NCBI RefSeq assembly: GCF_002931075.1 | Contig: NZ_PSTQ01000004.1 | Location: 124,001 to 188,000, forward strand | Reading direction: 5' to 3' | DNA length: 64,000 nt | Origin: Pseudoclavibacter sp. AY1F1 | Lineage (GTDB): Bacteria; Actinomycetota; Actinomycetes; Actinomycetales; Microbacteriaceae | Part shown: piece after piece, positions 26,828 to 35,127 of the stretch | How positions within the stretch are numbered: position 1 is the first letter of the stretch | Layout: every line of letters starts with the position of its first letter | The notes under the pieces: model-generated | Told to the model about the DNA's origin: nothing | Databases searched by the model: none | Seen by the model: only the letters and a program-made list of their open reading frames with translations | Made by a program: the position numbers and the translations under genes

Positions 26828-27207
26828 CGCGACGTGATTGGGCTCTGCTCACGGTGAACCCAGTGTCAACGCAGGCCTGCATCGCCGCGGCAGGAATCGT
26901 GGACCCCGAGATCGTGGTGGGTGCACTGTGGAGCGGCGGGGGCTTCTACGTGCAACAACCATCGTCGCGAGCCGAGCTGACATTCGTACAGTCCACGCGG
27001 ATCGGTTCCTGGCCCTCGCTTGGCTCTCTCCTGCCTGCTGGGTATGCCGATCGCGCCGAGAGCGCGGGCGCGGCGTGGTGGACAGAGATCCATTCGAATG
27101 GGTGGGAACCGGGCAGGGCCGAGCTACTCCTCGCTGGGATCGCTCGACTGTCCGAGGGCTGGGTGGTGCCGCTCGGTGGCGGCGACGGGGAGTTCTCCCC
27201 GTTGTAG
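26824..27207 (+). CDS. Small protein of the ESX-associated operon
   Basis: A 127-aa protein whose ATG overlaps the stop of the preceding gene (ATGA). It starts MTRRDWALLTVNPVSTQACI and ends VPLGGGDGEFSPL. I do not recognise the family. It is small, soluble and tightly coupled to the DUF6177-like gene, so the two probably act as a unit in secretion of the downstream toxin. Confidence 0.55.
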   Translation: MTRRDWALLTVNPVSTQACIAAAGIVDPEIVVGALWSGGGFYVQQPSSRAELTFVQSTRIGSWPSLGSLLPAGYADRAESAGAAWWTEIHSNGWEPGRAELLLAGIARLSEGWVVPLGGGDGEFSPL

Positions 27208-27272
27208 GAATGCCCGTTCGCTCATAGGTTGATTCCTGGACCGCAGGGATCGGTCCAGGCGAGGGGGCGTTG

Positions 27273-27635
27273 GTGTCGGAGTATCGGATCTATCCGGATG
27301 GGGTGCTGGGCGTCTTGCAGAAGCTGCAGGCACCGAGCGAGACACTTTCGACGAACGCCTCGTTGTTCCCGGGCATCGCGGAGTCGCTAGCCGGGGCCTG
27401 TGACGATCAGGCGGACCTCGCGACCGCGATCAACGCGTTCGTGTCTGCGCAGCTGCAGCAGAGTGGCGTCGCGGGCAACCATCTGGCTGCTGCATCCCTG
27501 GGCACCCAGGAAGCCACGACCGTGTACGTCAACGCTGGTTACGAGATGGCTGACGGCGTGCAGACCGCGCAGAACGAAGCGCTCTCCGCCGCGTCCGACG
27601 GCGACTTCGACTACTTCCTGCCCGAGGGCGAGTAG
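27273..27635 (+). CDS. DUF6507-like WXG-type helper protein
   Basis: GTG at 27273 (TTG at 27270 is adjacent) with GAGGGGG upstream, 120 aa. Helical, starting SEYRIYPDGVLGVLQKLQAP, a pattern like DUF6507 proteins found before large ESX substrates. It ends DYFLPEGE, and its stop is 2 bp before the toxin start, so it is likely the dedicated partner of the toxin's N-terminal domain. Confidence 0.6.
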   Translation: MSEYRIYPDGVLGVLQKLQAPSETLSTNASLFPGIAESLAGACDDQADLATAINAFVSAQLQQSGVAGNHLAAASLGTQEATTVYVNAGYEMADGVQTAQNEALSAASDGDFDYFLPEGE

Positions 27636-27637
27636 CC

Positions 27638-30007
27638 GTGGTGGATCTGCGCGGGCGCTTGGATCCGGAGTCGATTCCGGGCACGAAGCTCGACACGGAC
27701 ACGATCGCCGATCAAGCGGCAACTTTGGGCTCGACGGGCGCCGCGATTGGTGGTGCGGGTGCGGACGCAGCGCTGGAGTGGCAGAGCATGGCGACGCACT
27801 ACGTCGCACCGGAAGGCGACCTGCTGCTGGGCCTGATGGGCCCGGTGGAGACGATGACGTCCGCCGTCAGCGCTGACACAGGCACAGCGCAAGGAGCGTT
27901 GGCGACGTTCGCGGACGAGGCGGCGCCGATCGTGAAGAAGCTCGTCGATCTCAAGGTCGCGGCGTGGAACTTCCTCACCAAGACCGAGTACGGCATCACG
28001 ATCCCAGGCGACAGCCCCTACAACATCTACGAGAAGGCGAAGCCGAAAGGCAAGTTCTCCCCGCCACCGAGCGCTGACGACAAGCCGGAATCGGTGCATC
28101 TCGACTGGGACCAGTACCAGCCGTGGGTGGACGAGAACGAAGAACGGCAGACGGACGTGACGACGCAGGCGACGCTGCTGGCGGAGAAGGTCGCAACCTG
28201 CATCAACGCGCTGCTGCCGATGGTCGAGACTGTGCTGGGCGAGGAGATCCCCGAGTACGTACCAATCGACTATGCGGAGTTCGAAGCAGAGGGCGGCACA
28301 CTCCCCTGGGGCGTGGATGTCCCAGATGCGTACACCGACGGCATCCACTTCACGACGGGCCTCCTGGAGAGCCTGGCCGAGACGATCACCGGCCTCGGCA
28401 CCCTCGTCCTCGGGTTCAACGCAGAGACTGGCGGTTTCTTCGACGGCTCTGTCTGGGGTCCGTCGTGGGTGAGCACGCTCGCGCTGGCTGGTGCCCTCGT
28501 CGTGCAACCCCTCGACGATCTCCTCGACGGGCTCCAGCAGGGGAAAGTCGACGATGACTGGCTGGATGGTGCAGACAACGGGCTCTCCACCGTTGTCGGG
28601 GATGAGGCGTGGAAGACGACCTGGGAAGGTTTCGTCGGCACTCCCGAGGGCTGGGAGACGAACCCTGCCCAGGCCGCAGGCTCGCTGACGTTCAACGTCG
28701 CGACGGTGCTGATCCCGACCGGTGCGGGCGCTGCGGCGAAAGCGACGGCGTTGGGCGAGAAAGTCTCGTCGGTAGCCGCGAAAGCTGCGGCCGCAGCTGC
28801 CGACGCCGGGGTCCCGGCTTCCCTTTCGGTGAAGCTCGGCCAGGTGCTCGCCGACGGACTCCTCACGGTCGGCGGCGGCCTCACGAAGCTCGACGACGCG
28901 TTGAACGCAGCGCTCGAACCGTTCGCGACGGCCCTGGCGAAGGCAGACACGAGCGTCGCCGAGTTCGCCGCGTGGGTGAAGTCGCTCCCTGAATTCCAAG
29001 GACCTGACGGGCAGCTGGCTGGGGTGCCGACCGGGATCAAGCCCGACGCGCCGTCTGGCGGGAAGCCTGATGCATGGACGTCAACGGCGACCTCATCTGA
29101 CGTTCGCTCGCCGGAAGCCTCAGCGCCGGCACGAACTCCGGGGTCACCGAGTGGACTGCTGGACGAACACGGCGGCGTTCGTGATCCCGGCGGGCGTGGG
29201 CCCGACGGCGACGGCGACGGCGACGGGAAGCCGGATCTGCGAGACCCGGACGGGAACGTCCGTCAACCCAAGCCAGACGGCAGTCTCGACGATGCGGGTA
29301 CTGGAGGCGAGTGGAAGCCGCAGGCCGACGGCAAGCCGGTGGATGTCCCCGTCGGGGCACCGGAGAAGCCGGTCTTCACCATCGACCCCGACTCTGGCAT
29401 ATCGCCGGAGTACCAGGCTCGCATTGCCCGCTATGAGCAGCTACTGAACATGCGCGACGCGGACGGCAACTACGTCTACGACGAGCATGTGCGGGCGGCA
29501 TTCCGCGGCAACATATTCAACCTCGAGAACTATGACCGATACCCGGTGCCTGAGCTTCATGTTACGCAAAAGGGGTCCTCGTACTACAACCGCATCGATT
29601 CTTGGGACCCCAGCGGATTGATTGTCGAGCGGAAGAACACGCAGCTCGCCGAGGTGCAACCCTCGACTTGGAAGTCATTTCTCAACGAGATCAAGACTAA
29701 ATACGCGACCGCGAACGATGGAGTTCTTGTTGCAGATACTCCGACGAATCGCGCTGACCTTGTGGCAGCGGGGCTCGATCCGGATAAGTACATCGGCAAG
29801 CCACTGCAAGGGCAGCAGGTTCTGGAGGTGCCAGTTCAGAACGGGCCACCACCAGCAGAACTGCTCAAGCTCGCGGACGACAAGGAAATCCAGGTCAAGG
29901 ACGTGTCAGGCACCGAGTGGGTAGTGTCGGATGATGGCCGCACCGTCACGGCGGTGCAGGAAGACGGCACGAGCCAGGACTACCCAGTGGAGGGGATGAG
30001 TACGTGA
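27638..30007 (+). CDS. Polymorphic toxin with ESX-type N-terminus and PD-(D/E)xK-like nuclease C-terminus
   Basis: A 789-aa protein. Residues 1-115 form a helical ESX-substrate region with LEWQSMATHYVAPEGDLL. About 340-430 holds a helical, alanine-rich pre-toxin part including FNVATVLIPTGAGAAAKA. Residues about 470-590 are a linker rich in P, G and D with repeated DGDGDG that looks Ca-binding. The C-terminal about 170 residues contain DSWDPSGLIVERKNTQLAEV, where D...E-x-K fits a restriction-endonuclease-like fold. It probably cleaves nucleic acid in rival cells. The stop overlaps the next gene's start (GTGA), the usual toxin-immunity layout. Confidence 0.78.
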   Translation: MVDLRGRLDPESIPGTKLDTDTIADQAATLGSTGAAIGGAGADAALEWQSMATHYVAPEGDLLLGLMGPVETMTSAVSADTGTAQGALATFADEAAPIVKKLVDLKVAAWNFLTKTEYGITIPGDSPYNIYEKAKPKGKFSPPPSADDKPESVHLDWDQYQPWVDENEERQTDVTTQATLLAEKVATCINALLPMVETVLGEEIPEYVPIDYAEFEAEGGTLPWGVDVPDAYTDGIHFTTGLLESLAETITGLGTLVLGFNAETGGFFDGSVWGPSWVSTLALAGALVVQPLDDLLDGLQQGKVDDDWLDGADNGLSTVVGDEAWKTTWEGFVGTPEGWETNPAQAAGSLTFNVATVLIPTGAGAAAKATALGEKVSSVAAKAAAAAADAGVPASLSVKLGQVLADGLLTVGGGLTKLDDALNAALEPFATALAKADTSVAEFAAWVKSLPEFQGPDGQLAGVPTGIKPDAPSGGKPDAWTSTATSSDVRSPEASAPARTPGSPSGLLDEHGGVRDPGGRGPDGDGDGDGKPDLRDPDGNVRQPKPDGSLDDAGTGGEWKPQADGKPVDVPVGAPEKPVFTIDPDSGISPEYQARIARYEQLLNMRDADGNYVYDEHVRAAFRGNIFNLENYDRYPVPELHVTQKGSSYYNRIDSWDPSGLIVERKNTQLAEVQPSTWKSFLNEIKTKYATANDGVLVADTPTNRADLVAAGLDPDKYIGKPLQGQQVLEVPVQNGPPPAELLKLADDKEIQVKDVSGTEWVVSDDGRTVTAVQEDGTSQDYPVEGMST

Positions 30008-30528
30008 TCGAGTGGCGATTTTGTGGCGAGTTCAATACGTGGCGGCAGGATGCCGTCACTGACGAGTTGTCGTGGATCGACGAGCAGGAGGCGCGGCGGC
30101 GCTATCAAACGGTCGGGGAACGGTTGACAGTGGTACCCCCGGTTGATGAGACGACAGGCATCGTGCCATATTTCATCGTCATTACGCCGGGCGAGCATCC
30201 ATCCTTCACTGTCGTGAAGCAGCTCAGCCCTGCGTTCGGGGTCGGAGCGCGAGCATCGGACGTTTGGTGGAAGGGCCTTGGTGACGGCCGTCTGTTCGCT
30301 CACCTCGCCACGGTGTACGAGTACGGACCGTACAACCCGAAGTTGCCTCCGAAGATGTACAGGCACGTCGCGAAAATCGAAACAAACAACCGCGAAGATG
30401 GAACCGGGTGGGTCAACTTCATCGAGTCCAACCCTCGGTCATTCATGAGCGCTGAACGAGACAGTATTTTCCTGGACGACCTCTATTCGACCGAGCCCAC
30501 ATGGGGCGAGTGGGACGCGCTCGTCTGA
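30004..30528 (+). CDS. Putative immunity protein for the adjacent toxin
   Basis: A 174-aa soluble acidic protein whose GTG overlaps the toxin stop. It starts MIEWRFCGEFNTWRQDAV and has no signal peptide or membrane segment, as expected for a cytoplasmic inhibitor. I do not recognise an immunity family, so the role is inferred from position alone: directly after a C-terminal nuclease toxin on the same strand. Confidence 0.6.
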   Translation: MIEWRFCGEFNTWRQDAVTDELSWIDEQEARRRYQTVGERLTVVPPVDETTGIVPYFIVITPGEHPSFTVVKQLSPAFGVGARASDVWWKGLGDGRLFAHLATVYEYGPYNPKLPPKMYRHVAKIETNNREDGTGWVNFIESNPRSFMSAERDSIFLDDLYSTEPTWGEWDALV

Positions 30529-30772
30529 GCAAAACCGTCGCCAAAGGTCGCGTCACTCGCTGCGAGGGCGGTCTCGAACAGAATGCTCAGCTTCTGTGTT
30601 GGTTTCTCAAGTCGTGTGCGTAGATGCCCCGAGGTCTCAGGTCATCGAGAACAGCACCATCCCTCCAAGCCGTCACAGCACTTGCAAGTCGCGGCTGGCA
30701 ACGCCGGAGCCGAAATGTCGGAGGCTGCTCGTAGCCTGCTGGTGAATCACACTTCACCCAAGGAGCACTACC

Positions 30773-31393
30773 TTGACAGATCGAAACACCTGCCCGAAGT
30801 GCCACGAGTACTACGCCGCCAACAACTCATTCTGCGGGAACTGCGGCCAGGCGCGATACCCGTCGGCGACCGTCGATCAGAGCCATAACCAGGGCGGCAC
30901 GAACATCGTGGCTGGACGTGATGTCACTCTCAGAGACGAGGATCGCTGGGATACGCGCATCCGGATGCATATGGACCGTAGCAACCAGCGGCGCATCTGG
31001 CCGGCTGATCTCGTGTCAGCAGTCTCCGGCACCATCGCGATCCTGAGTTTCTTCGGGGCAAGTCAGCTCCCGAGCACGTTCCTCTGGCCTCTGATCGCAG
31101 TAGCATTCGGAAGCACTGTCGTCCTGTATTTCGCCTTCGCTGCCGGAAACGATCTGCGTGCGCATGGGAGCCACGTATTGCCCTTCGGCTTGGGCGTGCT
31201 TGAGCGCACAAAGGACGGCGCCAACTGGCTGACCGAACCGGTCGCCGCGTGCCCCTTGTGCCCTGCGGATAAGCAGAGCGTCATGCGCGTTCAGCGCTCC
31301 ATAAGGGGACCAGTGTGGGTCTGTGGACACACAGCTCAGCACGAGATTGGTTTCGACGGAGCCCAGCTCCCGCAGCTCATCCCCGGAGCGTAG
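30773..31393 (+). CDS. Zinc-ribbon membrane protein, unknown function
   Basis: TTG at 30773 with AAGGAG 8 bp upstream gives 206 aa. An N-terminal zinc ribbon (CPKCHEYY, CGNCGQ) is followed by a polar N-Q-rich stretch, two hydrophobic segments (VSAVSGTIAILSFFG; FLWPLIAVAFGSTVVLYFAF) and a second Cys pair (CPLCPADK) near the C-terminus. The layout suggests a membrane-anchored protein with zinc-binding domains on one side. Possibly part of the toxin or defence cargo, but it has no recognised family. Confidence 0.55.
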   Translation: MTDRNTCPKCHEYYAANNSFCGNCGQARYPSATVDQSHNQGGTNIVAGRDVTLRDEDRWDTRIRMHMDRSNQRRIWPADLVSAVSGTIAILSFFGASQLPSTFLWPLIAVAFGSTVVLYFAFAAGNDLRAHGSHVLPFGLGVLERTKDGANWLTEPVAACPLCPADKQSVMRVQRSIRGPVWVCGHTAQHEIGFDGAQLPQLIPGA

Positions 31394-31609
31394 GAGAGCA
31401 GCCACCGACACAACGCCAAAAGTACTCGCTACAACCACGAAACAGCGGTCAGGAAAGCGTCACCAGCTTGCACTGAGAACATCGTGGGAGCGATTGCAGG
31501 TCCAGGAGCACGAGGCATCTCGGGCACCTGGGCCAGCCGATCGAGGCATCTTCATCCATGACTCAACCGTAGCCATGGACGCACCCCTATGACCGCACTG
31601 TGGATAACT

Positions 31610-32056
31610 TCAGCCCAGCTCGCCGCGGTCCTCGGCAAGATCCACGTCGACGATGGAGCGTGCGCCAAGCCACCCGCCGAGCATCAGCACGAGCGCCGTG
31701 CCACTCAGTATCCCGTCAAGGACACCGGCTGGGAGCATGAACAGCATGAGGGTCATGGTGACCGCACAGTTAATAGCGGACAACGCGAGTCCCCACAGGC
31801 GATTGCGCCAGAGGCCGATCGCTCCGATGAGCCTCAGTGTCCCGAAGATACCGCTCATCGCCATCATCAAGTACAGGTTCTCGTTCAGGTAGGGCAGCGC
31901 GAAGATGTCAGCGCGGTCGATGACCGATTGCTGGGGCACGCCAGATGCGAGCAAGGCGATGAGGCCGACGAAGACAGAGAGTTCCATCAGCACGCTCTGC
32001 ACAATGAGGAGGACGGCTGCCAAGCGAAGGCGTCGAGCACGAGAGCTTGAAGTCAC
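31610..32056 (-). CDS. Small integral membrane protein, four TM segments
   Basis: A 148-aa hydrophobic protein with four predicted helices (first AAVLLIVQSVLMELSVFVGL, last VLMLGGWLGAR). No family recognised. It stands alone on the minus strand between a 217-bp and a 203-bp gap. Likely real because composition and hydrophobic pattern are regular. Confidence 0.55.
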   Translation of the reverse strand: MTSSSRARRLRLAAVLLIVQSVLMELSVFVGLIALLASGVPQQSVIDRADIFALPYLNENLYLMMAMSGIFGTLRLIGAIGLWRNRLWGLALSAINCAVTMTLMLFMLPAGVLDGILSGTALVLMLGGWLGARSIVDVDLAEDRGELG

Positions 32057-32258
32057 GTAGTCAACCTAGTCAGCTGCAGAAGCGCGCGGGCGAAGCCGCA
32101 CCGCTCTTGGCGTGCGGCGTTCGTGGATCCGGCCGTATCCCCCGACTTCTGCACCTCTACAAGCCGAGGTTCCGACGCTCGTCCAAGCGCATCGAGAGCA
32201 CCTGATCTCGGCATCACAGGGCCTCGGCTGGACGTACGTGTTGTGCCGCGTCGTAGAC

Positions 32259-32546
32259 CTACAGGTCACCGTCTGGCCAGGCGAGCTGAGCAACAGAAGG
32301 CAACAGCCCGGCGACCTCGATGCCTAAGGCCTGGGAGATTCGGGCCAGGACCTTGATCGATGTATTGGCGGGCTGATCCTTCTTCCAGAAGCCGCGCTCA
32401 ATCTGCTGGTAGTGCGTCCGCGTCAGGCCCGCAGCATGCGCGAGAGCCTCCTGCGTGAAACCGCATGCCATTCGCTGCCGTTGCAGGTTCACACCCAACT
32501 CGCGCGCATAGGCCTCCCACGACGATGGGGCAGGCGCTTCTGGCAT
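32259..32546 (-). CDS. XRE-family transcriptional regulator
   Basis: A 95-aa protein that is almost entirely one Cro/CI-type HTH (QRQRMACGFTQEALAHAAGLTRTHYQQIERG), with ALGIEVAGLLPS at the end. A lone small repressor of this kind commonly controls neighbouring mobile-element or defence genes. An inverted repeat (GCCAGATA at 32581, TATCTGGC at 32617) lies just upstream of the start and could be its operator. Confidence 0.8.
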   Translation of the reverse strand: MPEAPAPSSWEAYARELGVNLQRQRMACGFTQEALAHAAGLTRTHYQQIERGFWKKDQPANTSIKVLARISQALGIEVAGLLPSVAQLAWPDGDL

Positions 32547-32580
32547 TGCTCAACCGTGGCAAGCCATTGGACTTACGTCA

Positions 32581-32624
32581 GCCAGATATATCCGGCATAC
32601 TATTTCTGGCTGGAATTATCTGGC
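32581..32624. promoter_or_regulatory. Separated inverted repeat upstream of the XRE regulator
   Basis: GCCAGATA (32581-32588) and TATCTGGC (32617-32624) are exact inverse complements 28 bp apart. TCTGGCT also occurs as a direct repeat (32605 and 32619). Position 35 bp upstream of the regulator start suits autoregulation by an XRE dimer pair. Confidence 0.35.
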
Positions 32625-32722
32625 TACGAGACCTGCGGCCCAACCCCAGACAGGGAACGGCGAGTGGGATACCGACAAGGAGGAAATCATGAGCGGTGGA
32701 GACGGATACGCACTGAGCACGC

Positions 32723-33892
32723 CTAAGCGGCGCGGTCTGAGCCTGCGGCGAGCGTGGGCTGCGCTTCGACTGGCATTTGCGACTCGCTAGCAAGCGACCA
32801 GACAAAAGACACTTCTGCCTGCGGCAGGAGCCAGCCGTCCACGTCGATCGTGACCAACTTGCCGGGAGTGACTTCCGGCAGACGCGAGACACGTGGGCGG
32901 CGCGCGCTTGAAACGAGATCACTGACACGCATCGTCGCGATGTCGGTGTCCGTGTAGTCGAGCGAGAGGGTGAGACCTCGAGTCGGCTGGACGATAGCGA
33001 CCGCGAGCATGTGCCCACTCTTCGACGTGATCGTGCGGTACACGTGGCGAATCCGAACCGGCTTGCCGTCGCGCACAACATCGTCGCCAATGTTCACACT
33101 GTAGACCTGGCTGCTTTTCTTCGCCGAGCGCCGGATGCGGCGCGGTTCACCGTCAACGCTGAACTCGAGAAGCTCGAACGAGCTTTGATCACTGGCCACG
33201 AAGCCGGGGCGAGGCGTCATGAACCAGGTTGAGGTAGACGGCACGTTGGACACGAGATCATGAAATTCCTCGCGGTCAGACGTGCAGGTGAACTTCTTGA
33301 CTGAGTGACTTGGCACGACGGTGTACTCCCAGGTCACGGTCACCGCAAAGGCGGGTAGGCCAGCACGAGGAACACTGGTGTTCCTCTCATCTATAGATGA
33401 GAGCCGGATACGAACATCGACATCGTGCCACCGCTCAGGAGCGCGGATGGCATTGTCACGGAGGTCAGCGTAGATCTCGCGTGCGAATTCGCTGTCCGCA
33501 AGCCGCAGAGCGAGGGCATTGCTAGCCACGCTGTCCAGAAGTTCTGGAGTAGCAACTCGTTTGAGGTCATCAACGTTCACTGCGAAGCCCTCGACAACGG
33601 CGTCGCGAAGCTCCGGGGCTGCTTCAGCCAAAACTCGGCGCAGACGTTCGGTGTCGCGAAATTCTCTGTCTTTGCCGTCGAAGTAATCCCAGACGATACC
33701 GAGAAGGCCAGCTCCAAAGAGAATGCCACCAAGCTCGCCCAGCGGCCAGAACGTAAGCCACAGCCAGTCTGGATTCTCAGCGAGGGCCCTCGCTATCGTC
33801 AGCAACCCAACACCGACTCCGAGCGCGAGTACGGCCACGATCGTGACTTTGAGCTGTTGGATGCGGTCGAGCGAATCGGGGTTGTACTTCAT
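32723..33892 (-). CDS. Two-TM protein with large soluble domain, possible defence effector
   Basis: A 389-aa protein. Two N-terminal helices (VTIVAVLALGVGVGLLTIARAL and GGILFGAGLLGIVWDYF) are followed by a helical linker (RDTERLRRVLAEAAPELRDAVVEGF) and a C-terminal beta-rich domain ending near SQMPVEAQPTLAAGSDRAA. I do not recognise the soluble domain. The two-helix anchor plus sensor-like domain resembles membrane effectors in some antiviral systems, and the gene lies beside an AvcD-like deaminase and a DUF4062 protein. That role is inferred from context only. Confidence 0.6.
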   Translation of the reverse strand: MKYNPDSLDRIQQLKVTIVAVLALGVGVGLLTIARALAENPDWLWLTFWPLGELGGILFGAGLLGIVWDYFDGKDREFRDTERLRRVLAEAAPELRDAVVEGFAVNVDDLKRVATPELLDSVASNALALRLADSEFAREIYADLRDNAIRAPERWHDVDVRIRLSSIDERNTSVPRAGLPAFAVTVTWEYTVVPSHSVKKFTCTSDREEFHDLVSNVPSTSTWFMTPRPGFVASDQSSFELLEFSVDGEPRRIRRSAKKSSQVYSVNIGDDVVRDGKPVRIRHVYRTITSKSGHMLAVAIVQPTRGLTLSLDYTDTDIATMRVSDLVSSARRPRVSRLPEVTPGKLVTIDVDGWLLPQAEVSFVWSLASESQMPVEAQPTLAAGSDRAA

Positions 33893-34062
33893 TGCTGAGC
33901 ATAATTATGACTGAAGAGTGCCCTTTTGCCAACCCGTACTAATCAATCGTGCAAAAAATGCTTTCAACACTTGAAGACGCTCGTCAACCTAGCCCGATCC
34001 TGATAAAGCAGACGCCCCGGCCGGGCCGCAGGTGAGACTAATGCGCAATCGCTCTTCACCCT

Positions 34063-34899
34063 TTACGACAACGTTGCGACTTGCACTTCTATGTACTCAG
34101 TGTGAGATGCCCCACCTGCATCGACGTGATCGACGGCGATTTGCACGTTATCAACTGGAGTTGAGAAATAGAGCAGTTCGCGCCAAACGCCTCCTGGCGC
34201 CAGAAGGCCAGGCGGAGTTTCCGAGGAAAACTGTGGGGCGACACCATGCAGAGTCGAGATTTCGACAGACTGAACCGTCGCATCAGTGGAGCTAACATTC
34301 TTGAGGAGAACATAACCGACCTGCCCCGAACGTTGAATTGAAGCACTGAAAAGCGAACCAACATACGCTGGCACCTCAGGCAAGTCATGTTCGTTCTTCA
34401 AGGCCAGATCTGTGAGAACGCGCTCAAGTAGGGAACTTAGCGAGCTTTTTGTCTTGTAGGTACCCGTCAAGTAACCGCTTTGCTGCAGAGTCTTGACGTA
34501 TTCATCGACCTGAGATCTTCTACTAAGATCTTGATTTGTGGGAATTGGAGAGTTCTTGACCCAAACATATGTTGGACGCCCGGAATTTCTGACTAAATCG
34601 AGCTCGTGGACACTGTTTGGCACAGAGTCAGAACCAGGAGCACCTAAGGTTGACCAAAATATGGCAATGCAAGCATCCGCCCCGGCAATCGCACTAGCGT
34701 CGATCAGGTGCTGAGCCCCGAGGGAATCATGGCCACCATGCGGGAGATCAAATTCCCACATGCGGGGAAGAAAGAAACACCTGAGCCTGGCGCCATTTCG
34801 TGAATTCCAATCACTGAAAATCTGAGGAATAGACTCCCTATCCCGCTTCAGATCCCCGGGTGAGGCAATAAATACTTCGAGAACGTTGGCTTGATACAA
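34063..34899 (-). CDS. DUF4062 (TIR-like) N-terminal domain protein
   Basis: TTG start at 34899, 278 aa. The first 110 residues fit DUF4062, a TIR-related fold (LEVFIASPGDLKRDRESIPQ, then ADACIAIFWSTLGAP, then VHELDLVRNSGRPTYVWV). The rest is a beta-rich domain with no family I recognise. DUF4062 and TIR domains often serve as sensors or NAD-consuming effectors in bacterial immunity. The gene lies 14 bp downstream of a small unknown gene and follows the AvcD-like gene, so the group is probably one operon. Confidence 0.75.
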   Translation of the reverse strand: MYQANVLEVFIASPGDLKRDRESIPQIFSDWNSRNGARLRCFFLPRMWEFDLPHGGHDSLGAQHLIDASAIAGADACIAIFWSTLGAPGSDSVPNSVHELDLVRNSGRPTYVWVKNSPIPTNQDLSRRSQVDEYVKTLQQSGYLTGTYKTKSSLSSLLERVLTDLALKNEHDLPEVPAYVGSLFSASIQRSGQVGYVLLKNVSSTDATVQSVEISTLHGVAPQFSSETPPGLLAPGGVWRELLYFSTPVDNVQIAVDHVDAGGASHTEYIEVQVATLS

Positions 34900-34913
34900 A
34901 GGCCTTCTGACCC

Positions 34914-35087
34914 CTAGGCCGGAAGTAGAGAGTCGATATAGTCAGACGCCGCATCATCTGGGACCAATATTAGACCAGATTCCATGGCTTGATCAGCAAG
35001 CTTTCGCAGTAGTTCAAGATTACGTGGCGTCAAGTCGTATTCATGTTCACCAACGAGCAAATTTGTACGTTTTTCGAAATTTTCCAT
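34914..35087 (-). CDS. Small 57-aa protein between the deaminase and DUF4062 genes
   Basis: The minus strand encodes 57 residues from ATG 35087 (MENFEKRTNLLVGEHEYDL) to a TAG stop, ending YIDSLLPA, with AAGGAG about 10 bp upstream. It is acidic and helical with no family I recognise. It starts 40 bp after the deaminase stop and ends 14 bp before the DUF4062 gene, on the same strand. Its size suits an inhibitor, antitoxin or adaptor for a neighbour. Below the length cut of many gene callers. Confidence 0.6.
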   Translation of the reverse strand: MENFEKRTNLLVGEHEYDLTPRNLELLRKLADQAMESGLILVPDDAASDYIDSLLPA

Positions 35088-35127
35088 TGCTTAGTTACTC
35101 CTTCTCAGTTGATTGTATAACGAAAAC

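Noticed and set aside
27611-28999. Minus-strand frame (462 codons) opposite the toxin gene
   Set aside because: Antisense shadow of a toxin gene whose reading is supported by its partners and start-stop overlaps; composition is arginine-rich and no ribosome-binding site is seen.
30583-30888. Plus-strand frame of about 100 codons after the immunity gene
   Set aside because: It overlaps the better-supported zinc-ribbon gene start at 30773, lacks a ribosome-binding site and shows no domain.
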